DNA of 46,250 nt from Cryobacterium glucosi (lineage in GTDB: Bacteria; Actinomycetota; Actinomycetes; Actinomycetales; Microbacteriaceae), in assembly GCF_004402235.1 (NCBI RefSeq), contig NZ_SOFS01000009.1:1-46250 (forward strand), in the 5' to 3' direction. Under the pieces are notes generated by a model. It was not told where the DNA came from. It made no database searches and was given only the letters and a program-made list of their open reading frames with translations. Shown here in pieces: positions 14,531 through 23,331 of the stretch; position 1 is the stretch's first letter; each line of letters opens with the position of its first letter. The position numbers were made by a program, and so were the translations under genes.

Positions 14531-16837
14531 ATGGAATTGCTGGTGCGGGAGGATCGCAGGCGAGGTGCAGCCACGCCACGGTCGGATGCCTGGCTCGTTT
14601 GGTCACTCATCGTGCTGGTGGCGGCGTCGGCGGTCCAGACCCTCGTCGCGGGTGTCGCAGGCGTTCGGACCCCGGTCGGCGACATCGTGGGGGTGCTGTC
14701 CTTCTCCGCGCCCATCGTTCTCTGCTGGATATCGGTCCATCGCGCCGCGGCGCGCCGGACCGAGTTGGTCCTCACTGCCCTAGCCCTGAGCGCCTATTCC
14801 CTGTCGGGCATTCTCTTCTCCCTAGTCTACCTGGTCTTCGCGGGCATTGCCTCCGACTCGCTGGCGATCCTTGCGACCGCGCTCTTCTTCTCGTTCTACC
14901 CGCTGGTGCTCGCGGCCCTCGCCGTCCTGGTCTACCGGCAGAAGGGGCGGCTGTCCTGGGGTGTGACTCTCGACAGCACCGTCGGCGCCCTCGGCGCGGC
15001 CTCCCTCGTCGTCGTCCTCCTCGGCCCGAGCATCGACAGGGCATTCGGGAGGCCGTTCTCGCTCGACTCGTTCGTCGCCGCCGTGAATCCCCTCCTGGAC
15101 ATCCTTGTTCTCGCCGCCCTCGCCGGTGTTGCCGCCTCACGGTCGATCAGTGCCGGGCGCAACTTGCTCATGCTGGTCGCGGGGCTGCTGCTCTTCGCCG
15201 CCGCCGACATCGGCTTCTCCCTCACCGGGATGACCATCGAGGGCAGTTACTCGACGGCGTCGCCTTTCGACCTCGGCTGGATCGCGGGCCTCGCACTGAT
15301 GGCCCTGTGGGCGCACCGCTCGGCCAGGCCCGTGCCGCCGGCGCCGGCCGTCCGCGACACGGCCGTGATGCGCTGGGCGCTCTCCCTCCCTGTCCTGGCT
15401 ACGACCGCGGGACTCGTCGTCCTCCTGATCGCGAGCGAGATCGAGGTCTCCCCGCTCGCCATCTCCCTCGCGGCAGGGGCCGTGGTCCTCTCCGCAGCCC
15501 GCACGACGCTCGCGTTCCGTGAACTGCGGCGGATGGGCGACATGCGCAGGCAGGCCAGGACGGACGACCTCACCGGGCTGCCCAACCGGCGCGCCCTCTA
15601 CTCCGAGGTGCCGTTGAGCCTCACCTCCGGTGCCAACCGGGCCCTGCTGCTCCTCGACCTGGACCGCTTCAAAGAGGTCAACGACAGCCTCGGGCACGAT
15701 GTCGGGGACGAACTGCTTGTGCAGGTCGGGACTCGCCTCACGAGCCATGTCCGGGGGACCGACCTCGTCGCCCGGCTCGGCGGCGATGAATTCGCGATCC
15801 TGCTCGCCGACGCCGGGGAGGCGGAGGCCGTGATCGTGGCGGGGACGCTCAGGGAAGCCCTCGCCCGGCCGTACCTGCTCGAAGGAATCACCCTGCAGAC
15901 CACGGTCAGCATCGGCATCGCCCTCTATCCCGGCCAGGCCCTCGACCTGACCGGCCTCCTCCGCAAAGCCGACATGGCCATGTACAAGGCGAAGGCAAGC
16001 CGCAGCGGTCACCGGGTCTACGACACGAGCGACGACAGCCACGGCGCCGCCCGGCTTCGCACCCTCCAGGAGCTGCGCGTGGCCCTGGCCGAGCGGCAGC
16101 TGGAGCTCTACTACCAGCCCAAAGTCGACCTCGCGACCGGGGCCGTGCGCGGTGTCGAGTCGCTCGTGCGCTGGAACCACCCGGTGCGCGGACTCGTCCA
16201 GCCCGGTGACTTCCTGAGCATCGTCGAAGAGGCCGGTCTGATGAACGCGATGACCGAACAGGTGCTCGACATGGCCCTCGACCAGGCCGCCGTCTGGCAT
16301 TCCCGCGGTGCCGACCTGACCGTCGCCGTCAACCTGACGGCGAGCGCGCTCGTCGACGCGGAACTGCCGGAGCGGACCGCGGCGATGCTCGCGGACCGCG
16401 GCCTGCCGGCATCCGCCCTCATCCTCGAGATCACCGAGGAATTCCTGCTCGAGGACCGCGCCCGGACCACCGCGATCCTGACCCGGCTGCGGGCGGGGGG
16501 CATCCGCATCGCCATCGACGACTTCGGGACGGGATACAGCTCGCTCGCGTACCTGCGCGACCTGCCGGTCGACGAACTCAAGCTCGACCGGTCGATCGTG
16601 TCGCCGATGAAGGACGACCCGCGCGCGGCCGCCCTCGTCTCCTCGACGATCGAACTGGCGCACAGCCTCGGGCTCACGATGGTGGCCGAGGGTGTCGAGG
16701 ACGCCGAGGTCTACGCCGACCTGGCCCGGTACGGCTGCGACGAGGCCCAGGGCTTCCACATGTCCCGGCCGATGCCAGCCGGCGAACTCGACAGGTGGCT
16801 CGCAGAACGTCGACTCGCCCTCACGGCGTCACCGTGA
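14531..16837 (+). CDS. Membrane-bound GGDEF-EAL cyclic-di-GMP enzyme, copy 1
   Basis: 768 residues. The first 320 residues are about nine to ten hydrophobic helices forming a membrane sensor. The GGDEF domain (about 335-495) has an intact active site 'RLGGDEFAI' at residue 417 and an intact inhibitory I-site RGTD five residues before it. The EAL domain (about 515-760) reads ESLVRW at residue 543 instead of EALxRW, but the metal-binding Glu and the other catalytic residues ('VNLTAS', 'LEITEEF', 'DDFGTGYSSL', 'LKLDRS', 'AEGVED') are present. It can in principle both make and break down c-di-GMP. It overlaps the second copy by 4 bp, so the two are translated together. Confidence 0.93.
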   Translation: MELLVREDRRRGAATPRSDAWLVWSLIVLVAASAVQTLVAGVAGVRTPVGDIVGVLSFSAPIVLCWISVHRAAARRTELVLTALALSAYSLSGILFSLVYLVFAGIASDSLAILATALFFSFYPLVLAALAVLVYRQKGRLSWGVTLDSTVGALGAASLVVVLLGPSIDRAFGRPFSLDSFVAAVNPLLDILVLAALAGVAASRSISAGRNLLMLVAGLLLFAAADIGFSLTGMTIEGSYSTASPFDLGWIAGLALMALWAHRSARPVPPAPAVRDTAVMRWALSLPVLATTAGLVVLLIASEIEVSPLAISLAAGAVVLSAARTTLAFRELRRMGDMRRQARTDDLTGLPNRRALYSEVPLSLTSGANRALLLLDLDRFKEVNDSLGHDVGDELLVQVGTRLTSHVRGTDLVARLGGDEFAILLADAGEAEAVIVAGTLREALARPYLLEGITLQTTVSIGIALYPGQALDLTGLLRKADMAMYKAKASRSGHRVYDTSDDSHGAARLRTLQELRVALAERQLELYYQPKVDLATGAVRGVESLVRWNHPVRGLVQPGDFLSIVEEAGLMNAMTEQVLDMALDQAAVWHSRGADLTVAVNLTASALVDAELPERTAAMLADRGLPASALILEITEEFLLEDRARTTAILTRLRAGGIRIAIDDFGTGYSSLAYLRDLPVDELKLDRSIVSPMKDDPRAAALVSSTIELAHSLGLTMVAEGVEDAEVYADLARYGCDEAQGFHMSRPMPAGELDRWLAERRLALTASP

Positions 16838-19167
16838 CGGCCGTCGTGACGCCGCGCCGCCAGGGCCTGGACCGCTGGATGCTCTGGGCGCTCTGGCTGA
16901 TCATCGCGGCGCACGTGGCGAGCCTCGTGCTGCGGGCACCGGCGGACTACGTCTCCTCCGCGTTCATCCTGCTCGGGGTGCTCGCCGCCGCCGCGCCCCT
17001 CATCGTCTGCTGGGTGGCGGTCGCGCGCACCCGGTCGAATCGACTGCAGGCCAGGCTCGCCGCCTCGGCCGTGACCGTGTTCGTGATTGGCAATGGCTTC
17101 TTCGCGGCCGCCGACCTGCCGGCCGGGGACTGGGTGCCGGTGCTGGCCGCCCTCGCCCAGCTCTGCTACCTCGCCTTCTACCCGCTGATGCTCGCCGCCC
17201 TGTTCACCGTCGTGCGGCACCAGTTGCGGAGCCTTTCCCTCGCGATCGCGCTGGACTGCGTCGTCGGCGGTCTCGGCGCCGCCGCTGTCGTGTCCGCCGT
17301 GCTCGGGCCCGTGCTCGCGGTCGGCGCCCAGGGGCCGCCGTCCATTTCCACCTTTGTGGGCATCGCGAGTCCCGTGCTCGACCTCGTCATCGTCGCAGCG
17401 GTCGTCGCGATCGCGGCGTCACCGATCCTGATGGCAGGCCAGAGCTGGATCCTGCTCGTGGGCGGGCTGCTCTCGTTCGCCGCGGGGGACATCCTCTTCG
17501 CGTTGGGCAAGCTCAACGGCACCTACGTGGTCGGCCACTGGCTCGACGCCGGCTGGTCGATCGGACTCGCGCTCGTCGCGACGTGGCTGCGCACGGCAGC
17601 GACCCCGGACACGGACGACGAGGGCACGGGCGACGGAGGCACGGCCGAACGCGGCACGGATGCAGCAGACCGGCCGGGCGCCTCGGCGAGCGGATCCGGC
17701 GTGCTCGCGGTCCCTGTCGTCGCGACGATCGCAGGTCTCGCCGTCCTCCTGGTTTCGAGCAGGCACGGAGAGTCACAGGTGACGGTGGGGCTCGCCGCCG
17801 CCACCCTCGTCGTCTCGTCAGCCCGCACGGTCATCGCATTCCGGGAACTCGGCCGGATGGGCGATCTCGCCAGGCTGGCCCGCAGCGACGACCTCACCGG
17901 GCTCCCGAACCGGCGGGCCCTCTACGCCGAAGTGCCCGCCCGGCTGGCCCTCGGCGGGCGCAATGCCCTGCTCCTGCTCGACCTGGACCGGTTCAAGGAG
18001 GTCAACGACAGTCTCGGGCACGACGTCGGGGACGTGCTCCTCGTACAGGTTGGCCTGCGGATCGGCGCCCAGCTCGGCGCGGACGACCTCCTCGTGCGGC
18101 TCGGCGGCGACGAATTCGCGATCTTCCTCCGCGACTCCGGCCGGGAAGAGGCCGAAGTCGTCGCGATGAAGGTGCAATCCGCCCTCGCGGCACCGCACAC
18201 GCTCGAAGGCATCTCGCTGCAGTCGAGCGCGAGCATCGGGATCGCGCTGAGCCCCGAGCACGGCGAGAGCCTCGGCATCCTGATGCGCAAGGCCGACATG
18301 GCGATGTACCGGGCCAAGGTGCGGCGCGGCGGACATCGCGTGTACCACCCGGTCGACGACAGCCATGGCGACACCCGGCTGCGCACCCTCGAGGAATTGC
18401 GCGCGGCGCTTGTGACCAACCAGCTGGTGCTGCACTACCAGCCGAAGGTCGAACTCTCCGGCGGGGAGGTGCGCGGGGTTGAGGCCCTCGTGCGCTGGAA
18501 CCATCCGAAACGCGGCCTGCTCTACCCGAGCGAATTCCTCGAACTCGTCGAGGACGCCGGCCTGATGCAGACGCTGACGGAGCGGGTCCTCGAACTCGCA
18601 TTCGACCAGGCCGCGGTGTGGCACCGTCGCGGCGAGAGGCTCACGATCGCGGTCAACCTCGCGGCGAGTTCGCTCCTCGACTCCGGCCTGCCTGAACGGG
18701 TCGGCGTCATGCTCACCGCGCGGGACCTCCCGGCGACTGCCCTCATGTTCGAGATCACCGAGGCGTTCCTACTCGACGATCGCGGCCGGGCGAGCGACAT
18801 CCTCGGGAGACTGCGTGCCCGCGGCATCCGCATCGCCGTCGACGACTTCGGCGTGGGTTACAGCTCGCTCGCCTACCTCCGCGAACTCCCGATCGACGAG
18901 CTCAAGCTCGACCGCTCGTTCGTGGCGCCGCTGAACGGTGACAAGCGCGCCGCCGCAGTGGTGTCGTCGAGCATCCACCTCGCCCACAGCCTGGGGCTGC
19001 GGATGGTGGCCGAGGGGGTCGAGGACGCCGAGGCGTACGCGCAGCTCGCGCGGTTCGGTTGCGACCAGGCCCAGGGCTACCACGTGTCTCCGCCGGTGCC
19101 CGCCGCCGTTCTCGACGAGTGGCTGGCCGCGCGCCTCACAGCGGACGCAGGTACAGTACAGGCGTGA
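16834..19167 (+). CDS. Membrane-bound GGDEF-EAL cyclic-di-GMP enzyme, copy 2
   Basis: 777 residues from GTG 16834, chosen because GTGA overlaps the previous stop like its neighbours; a GTG at 16795 is also in frame. It has the same plan as copy 1, and the two look like a tandem duplication that has diverged: membrane helices in the first 330 residues with a Thr/Gly/Asp-rich loop, then GGDEF ('RLGGDEFAI', residue 424) and EAL ('EALVRW', residue 550; 'VNLAAS', 'FEITEAF', 'DDFGVGYSSL', 'LKLDRS', 'AEGVED'). Unlike copy 1, the four residues at the I-site are GADD rather than RxxD, so feedback inhibition by c-di-GMP is probably lost. It overlaps the PBP4 gene by 4 bp. Confidence 0.93.
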   Translation: MTAVVTPRRQGLDRWMLWALWLIIAAHVASLVLRAPADYVSSAFILLGVLAAAAPLIVCWVAVARTRSNRLQARLAASAVTVFVIGNGFFAAADLPAGDWVPVLAALAQLCYLAFYPLMLAALFTVVRHQLRSLSLAIALDCVVGGLGAAAVVSAVLGPVLAVGAQGPPSISTFVGIASPVLDLVIVAAVVAIAASPILMAGQSWILLVGGLLSFAAGDILFALGKLNGTYVVGHWLDAGWSIGLALVATWLRTAATPDTDDEGTGDGGTAERGTDAADRPGASASGSGVLAVPVVATIAGLAVLLVSSRHGESQVTVGLAAATLVVSSARTVIAFRELGRMGDLARLARSDDLTGLPNRRALYAEVPARLALGGRNALLLLDLDRFKEVNDSLGHDVGDVLLVQVGLRIGAQLGADDLLVRLGGDEFAIFLRDSGREEAEVVAMKVQSALAAPHTLEGISLQSSASIGIALSPEHGESLGILMRKADMAMYRAKVRRGGHRVYHPVDDSHGDTRLRTLEELRAALVTNQLVLHYQPKVELSGGEVRGVEALVRWNHPKRGLLYPSEFLELVEDAGLMQTLTERVLELAFDQAAVWHRRGERLTIAVNLAASSLLDSGLPERVGVMLTARDLPATALMFEITEAFLLDDRGRASDILGRLRARGIRIAVDDFGVGYSSLAYLRELPIDELKLDRSFVAPLNGDKRAAAVVSSSIHLAHSLGLRMVAEGVEDAEAYAQLARFGCDQAQGYHVSPPVPAAVLDEWLAARLTADAGTVQA

Positions 19168-20687
19168 ACGATCAGGACAGCACCGCGCCGCAGGGTCCAG
19201 GAGCCCAGGACGCCGCCCCGCATCGCCCCGGAGTGAGCGGCCCCGGAGCGGCCGGGATCGCCGGGTTCCTCGCCCGGCACCGCACCGCTTCCTGGGCCTT
19301 GTCCTGGGCCGTTGCCTTCGCCCTGCTCGGCAGCGGCGCCGTCGTCGCCGGCGCGTCCACGCGCGCCTCCGCGCCGGTCTCCCTCCCGGTCACGGACTCC
19401 GCGACCCCGACGCCCACCCCGACCCCGACGCCCACGCCGATCCCCGTGCGCCCGGTTCCCGGAGCGATCGTCCCCGCGAGCCACCTGCGCACGTGTTCCG
19501 TCGCCGCACTGTCCACCGACTCCCGCCTCGGCAGCTTCCAGTCCCAGGTCGTGAACGCGACGACGGGCGAGGTCCTCTTCGACCGGGGCGGCAGCACGCC
19601 CTCGCGCACCGCGAGCGTGCTCAAGGTCCTCACCTCCGCCGCGGCGCTGAGCGTTCTCGGCTCCGACTACCGGGCGACGACGACGGTCGTGAAGGGCGCG
19701 GAACCCGGTTCACTCGTGCTCGTCGGCGGCGGGGACCTGACCCTTTCCCGGCTGCCCAGCGGGGCGGAGTCGACCTATACCGGAGCGGCACACCTCGACA
19801 CCCTCGCCGTGCAGGCCGTCGCGGCGTGGCAAGCCGACCCCGCGACCGCGAACGTCCCGATCACCTCCCTCGTGCTCGACTCCTCCCTGTTCGGAGACCC
19901 GGCGTGGGACCCCAGCTGGAACCGCAAGGAACTCACCGACGGGTACATGCCCGAGATCACCGCCCTGCAGGTCGACGGCGACAGAGACAACCCGAAGCAG
20001 AGCACCTCCGCCCGCAGCAGCGACCCGATCGGGCGCGCCGGGCAGGCATTCGCCGACCTTCTCGGCAGCAGCGTCACGGTCACCCGTGGCACGGCGCCGG
20101 CCGGGGCAACCCAGCTCGCATCGGTCCAGTCGCAGCCGGTGTCGACACTGATCAAGCAGGCGCTCATCGTCTCGGACAACACCATCGCCGAGATGCTCGC
20201 GCGGCTCGTCGCGGTCAAGTCCGGCGCGGGCAACACCTTCTCGGCACTCAAGAAATCGACGGTCGCCGGGCTGCAGACGTATGGAATCGACACGACCGGC
20301 ATCGTCATCGCCGACGGCTCCGGCCTGAGCGACAACAATGCCGTTCCACCGTCGTACCTGACCAAGCTGTTCATCAAGATCAACGCACGCGAGGGCGATC
20401 TCGGGGTCATCTTCGACGGACTGCCCGTCGCCGGCGGCAAGACCGGTTCCCTCTCTTACAGCGACCGGTTCACCGGCAAGAACGCGGACGCCGACGGTTC
20501 CGTGTTCGCGAAGACCGGCTGGATCGACACCGGGTACACCCTCGCCGGCATCATCCACGCCGCGGACGGGACTCCGCTCACCTTCGTCGTTTACGCGCTC
20601 GGTGATGTGGGTGATAATGCGAAGCAGGCGATCGACACCATCACGGCGGCGTTCTATCGCTGCGGAAACAACCTCTCTAATACCTAG
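19164..20687 (+). CDS. dacB: D-alanyl-D-alanine carboxypeptidase/endopeptidase (PBP4 type, peptidase S13)
   Basis: 507 residues from GTG 19164 (GTGA overlap with the GGDEF-EAL gene). A cytoplasmic tail is followed by one membrane segment (about 44-65, 'ASWALSWAVAFALLGSGAVVAG') and a Thr-Pro repeat spacer (about 75-95), so the enzyme faces outward. Penicillin-binding motifs are present: SxxK as 'TASVLKVL' (S151, K154), SxN as 'VSDNTIAE' (S337), and KTG as 'FAKTGWID' (K450). It trims or cleaves peptidoglycan peptides. Being translationally coupled to two c-di-GMP enzymes is unusual and suggests a link between that signal and wall remodelling, but the coupling may just be genomic. Confidence 0.92.
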   Translation: MNDQDSTAPQGPGAQDAAPHRPGVSGPGAAGIAGFLARHRTASWALSWAVAFALLGSGAVVAGASTRASAPVSLPVTDSATPTPTPTPTPTPIPVRPVPGAIVPASHLRTCSVAALSTDSRLGSFQSQVVNATTGEVLFDRGGSTPSRTASVLKVLTSAAALSVLGSDYRATTTVVKGAEPGSLVLVGGGDLTLSRLPSGAESTYTGAAHLDTLAVQAVAAWQADPATANVPITSLVLDSSLFGDPAWDPSWNRKELTDGYMPEITALQVDGDRDNPKQSTSARSSDPIGRAGQAFADLLGSSVTVTRGTAPAGATQLASVQSQPVSTLIKQALIVSDNTIAEMLARLVAVKSGAGNTFSALKKSTVAGLQTYGIDTTGIVIADGSGLSDNNAVPPSYLTKLFIKINAREGDLGVIFDGLPVAGGKTGSLSYSDRFTGKNADADGSVFAKTGWIDTGYTLAGIIHAADGTPLTFVVYALGDVGDNAKQAIDTITAAFYRCGNNLSNT

Positions 20688-20723
20688 CGTCTCACGCAGG
20701 CGCAGAACCCAGAACGGAGCACC

Positions 20724-21323
20724 GTGGCCAGGGCCTTGTTCATCATCGACGTGCAGAACGACTTCACGGAGGGCGGCGCCCTGGGGGTTGACGGCGGGGC
20801 AGCCGTGGCCGCGGGCATCAGCAGACTGCTGGCGGAGCATCCGCTGCACTACGACTATGTCTTCGCCTCGCGCGACTGGCACAACGCGGCGGGCGACAAC
20901 GGTGGCCACTTCGCCGCGGCGGGCGCAGAGCCCGACTACACCGGCACCTGGCCGGTTCACTGCGTCGCGGACACTCCCGGCGCCGACTACCACCGGGATC
21001 TCGCGCTACCGGCCGGGACCGTGCATATCCGCAAGGGACAGGGCGAACCGGGGTACTCGATCTTCGCCGGCGTCGACGAGTCGGGCGCGCGCACGGCAGA
21101 GGTGCTGATCGAGCACGCGGTGACGGATGTCGACATCGTCGGAATCGCGACCGATCACTGTGTGCGGGCCTCGGGTCTCGATGCGCTCGAGCACGGCCAG
21201 CGGGTGCGCGTGCTCACCGACCTCATGGCCGGCGTCGACCCGGACGCGAGTGCTGCAGCCCTCGCCGAGCTGGCGTACGCCGGCGCCACCCTGACCACCG
21301 CAGCGGACCTCGCGACCGCCTAG
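20724..21323 (+). CDS. pncA: Nicotinamidase/pyrazinamidase (isochorismatase family)
   Basis: 199 residues, start GTG 20724 after GGAG. The catalytic triad is visible: Asp9 in 'LFIIDVQNDFTEGGAL', Lys in 'VHIRKGQG' and Cys in 'GIATDHCVRASGLDAL'. The metal-binding 'SRDWHN' with a later His completes the PncA pattern. It hydrolyses nicotinamide to nicotinic acid in NAD salvage. There are 36 bp after the PBP4 gene with no clear terminator, so it may be co-transcribed with it. Confidence 0.93.
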   Translation: MARALFIIDVQNDFTEGGALGVDGGAAVAAGISRLLAEHPLHYDYVFASRDWHNAAGDNGGHFAAAGAEPDYTGTWPVHCVADTPGADYHRDLALPAGTVHIRKGQGEPGYSIFAGVDESGARTAEVLIEHAVTDVDIVGIATDHCVRASGLDALEHGQRVRVLTDLMAGVDPDASAAALAELAYAGATLTTAADLATA

Positions 21324-21462
21324 CACCTGTTCCGCCACCCTCGTGGCCCGGCAACTGTTGCCGATGGGGACACCTGTTGCCCGCCCACCGGGAACTGTTG
21401 TCCATATCGGCCACAGTTTTGGCCGCGGGTGCATCCGGATGCGGGGTACCACCCGAAGTGGG

Positions 21463-21488
21463 GGTGGGAGGCAATGCTGCCTCCCACC
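21463..21488 (+). promoter_or_regulatory. Perfect 11-bp hairpin before the first DUF4397 gene
   Basis: GGTGGGAGGCA (21463-21473) and TGCCTCCCACC (21478-21488) flank a 4-nt loop and end about 12 nt before the AGGAGG ribosome site. Because the gene's start lies just downstream it is a leader stem or operator rather than a terminator for the gene itself. A 12-bp palindrome GCATCCGGATGC lies 20 bp earlier (21431-21442). Confidence 0.6.
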
Positions 21489-21511
21489 ACCACGACAAGC
21501 AGGAGGTAACC

Positions 21512-22225
21512 ATGCGCAAAATTCTAGCCGTAGGCGCCGCAGCCGGTGTACTCGTAGCTCTCGCAGGATTCGGGCCGGCGTACGCCGGGGACGGGGGGCA
21601 CGGTCACGGTTCCGGTGACAACGGGCCCGCCGAATTGACCGTGTTCCACGGTATCCCCGGGGTCACCGTCGACGTCTATGTCGACGGAGCCCTCACGCTC
21701 GACAACTTCACGCCGGGCTCCTTCTCGGACACCCTGTCCCTGGACCCCGGCACCTACTCGGTCGCGATCACCGCTGCCGCCGCAGCGGATGCGAGCAACC
21801 CGGTGATCGGCCCTGTCGACCTCACCCTCGAGAGCGGCGACAACTACACCGCCGTGGCTCACCTCACCGAGGCAGGGACGCCGACGGCCACCCTGTTCAC
21901 GAACAACCCCGACCCGGTTGGCAAGGGTGAAGGCCGGCTCACGGTCCGTCACGTTGCGGCAGCGCCGTCCGTCGACGTGCTCGCGAACGGTGCCGCGGCC
22001 ATCACCGACCTCACCAACCCCGACGAGGTCGAACTCACCCTCCCCACGGGGACGATCTCGGCGGCCGTCGCCGCGACGGGCACCACCGACCCGCTCCTCG
22101 GGCCGGCCGATGTCTCGATTGCGAAGCGCACGAACACCATCGTGTACGCCTACGGCAGCCTCGCCGACGGAACCCTGGCGCTCGCCGTGCAGACGGTTCC
22201 ACTCGAGAAGGGCCACAGGCACTGA
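21512..22225 (+). CDS. Secreted DUF4397 protein, copy 1
   Basis: 237 residues from ATG 21512, directly after AGGAGG. It has a signal peptide with cleavage probably after 'GPAYA' (about residue 25) and a His/Gly-rich start of the mature chain. Two related repeats follow: 'AELTVFHGIPGVTVDVYVDGALTL...' and 'GRLTVRHVAAAPSVDVLANGAAAI...', each of DUF4397 beta-sandwich type. The C-terminus ends in a charged 'KGHRH' with no anchor, so it is likely released or wall-associated. Function unknown. It belongs with the second DUF4397 gene, sortase and sigma factor that follow. Confidence 0.85.
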   Translation: MRKILAVGAAAGVLVALAGFGPAYAGDGGHGHGSGDNGPAELTVFHGIPGVTVDVYVDGALTLDNFTPGSFSDTLSLDPGTYSVAITAAAAADASNPVIGPVDLTLESGDNYTAVAHLTEAGTPTATLFTNNPDPVGKGEGRLTVRHVAAAPSVDVLANGAAAITDLTNPDEVELTLPTGTISAAVAATGTTDPLLGPADVSIAKRTNTIVYAYGSLADGTLALAVQTVPLEKGHRH

Positions 22226-22264
22226 CCGCCGGCACTGACCTCCGGCACTGACCGCCGGCACTGA
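22226..22264. repeat. Three tandem 13-bp repeats after the first DUF4397 gene
   Basis: CCGCCGGCACTGA, CCTCCGGCACTGA and CCGCCGGCACTGA follow each other directly. The last 8 bp of the unit (GGCACTGA) also form the end and stop codon of the gene, so the array seems to have grown from the 3' end of the coding sequence. It is a single-base-variant array and may be unstable in length. Confidence 0.8.
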
Positions 22265-22287
22265 AAAGTCAGCGGCCGGCTCGAGCG

Positions 22288-22324
22288 GACCGGCCTGCGC
22301 AGACACCCACTGCGCAGGCCGGTC
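22288..22324. terminator. Strong hairpin terminator between the DUF4397 genes
   Basis: GACCGGCCTGCGCAG (22288-22302) and its exact reverse complement (22310-22324) form a perfect 15-bp stem with a 7-nt loop. No T run follows. The second DUF4397 gene must therefore have its own promoter, within 22325-22445. Confidence 0.8.
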
Positions 22325-22448
22325 TCCGTCCGTCCGAAGCCGGGCGCTCATTCTCCTCGAGGAATTCTTTCCTGCCGCTGCATCCGAAATGGCATCTGAA
22401 CAGGAAGTAAGGGTAAGAAGCAGCTCACCCCCACCGTAGGAGGACATG

Positions 22449-23303
22449 ATGCACGCGACACACAGCACAGAATTCAAAGCTTCACTCACCGCCTCTCTCA
22501 CGGCCGCTTCGATCGGAGCGCTCGTCATTTTCGGTGGTCTCGCCCCCGCCAGCGCCGCCACGGATGATGCGAAACTGTCGGTATTTCACGGCGTCCCCGG
22601 ACTCACCGTCGATGTCTACATCAACAACAAACTGACGATTGACAACTTCAAACCGGGTGACATGGCCGGTCCCCTCGACCTCCCCGCCGGCACCTATTCG
22701 GTCGCCATCACGCCCTCCGACGCAGCAGATGCGAGCAAACCCGCGATCGGCCCGGTCGACCTCAAGCTCGAGGCGGGTATGAACTACACTGCAGTCGCGC
22801 ACCTCGGAGCAGACGCGAAGCCCACGGCGACCCTGTTCACCAACGACACGTCCATGATTGCCGCCGGCTCTGGCCGCCTCGTCGTGCGGCACGTCGCCGC
22901 GGCGCCCGCTGTCGACGTCCTGGCGAATGGCGCGGTCGCGATCTCGAACCTTTCCAATCCGAAGGAGTCGGTCCTGACGATTCCCGCGGGCACGATCTCG
23001 GCCGTCGTTGCGGCCACCGGCACCACGGCACCCGTGATCGGCCCGGCCGATGTGAAGGTGGCCGAGGGAGTCGACACGATCGTCTACGCCTGGGGCAGCC
23101 TCGCCGATAAGAGCCTCGCTGTCGCCGTGCAGACGGTCGCGGGCATGAACTCCGACCCCAACGGCATTCCCGCCGGTGAGGCCGGTCTCGTCGCGACCAA
23201 CCGGCCGGCGGACACGACCCCGTTCTGGCTCGCCGGCATCGCCGTGCTGCTGCTCGGCCTCGGGTCGGCCAGCTTCCTCGGACTCCGCCGAGTGCGTCGC
23301 TGA
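22449..23303 (+). CDS. Membrane/wall-anchored DUF4397 protein, copy 2
   Basis: 284 residues. ATG 22449 is 5 nt from AGGAGG and preferred to the adjacent ATG 22446. It has a signal peptide ending near 'APASA', then the same pair of DUF4397 repeats as copy 1 ('KLSVFHGVPGLTVDVYINN', 'GRLVVRHVAAAPAVDVLANG'). The difference is the C-terminus: a spacer, 'GLVATNRPADTT', a hydrophobic helix ('FWLAGIAVLLLGLGSASFLGL') and a basic 'RRVRR' end. That is the layout of a sortase sorting signal, though no exact LPxTG is present ('LVATN' is the nearest). The sortase gene lies 28 bp downstream, so this is its likely substrate. Function of the domain is unknown. Confidence 0.85.
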   Translation: MHATHSTEFKASLTASLTAASIGALVIFGGLAPASAATDDAKLSVFHGVPGLTVDVYINNKLTIDNFKPGDMAGPLDLPAGTYSVAITPSDAADASKPAIGPVDLKLEAGMNYTAVAHLGADAKPTATLFTNDTSMIAAGSGRLVVRHVAAAPAVDVLANGAVAISNLSNPKESVLTIPAGTISAVVAATGTTAPVIGPADVKVAEGVDTIVYAWGSLADKSLAVAVQTVAGMNSDPNGIPAGEAGLVATNRPADTTPFWLAGIAVLLLGLGSASFLGLRRVRR

Positions 23304-23331
23304 GCGCGCGAACGAGGACTGAGGGAGAACG

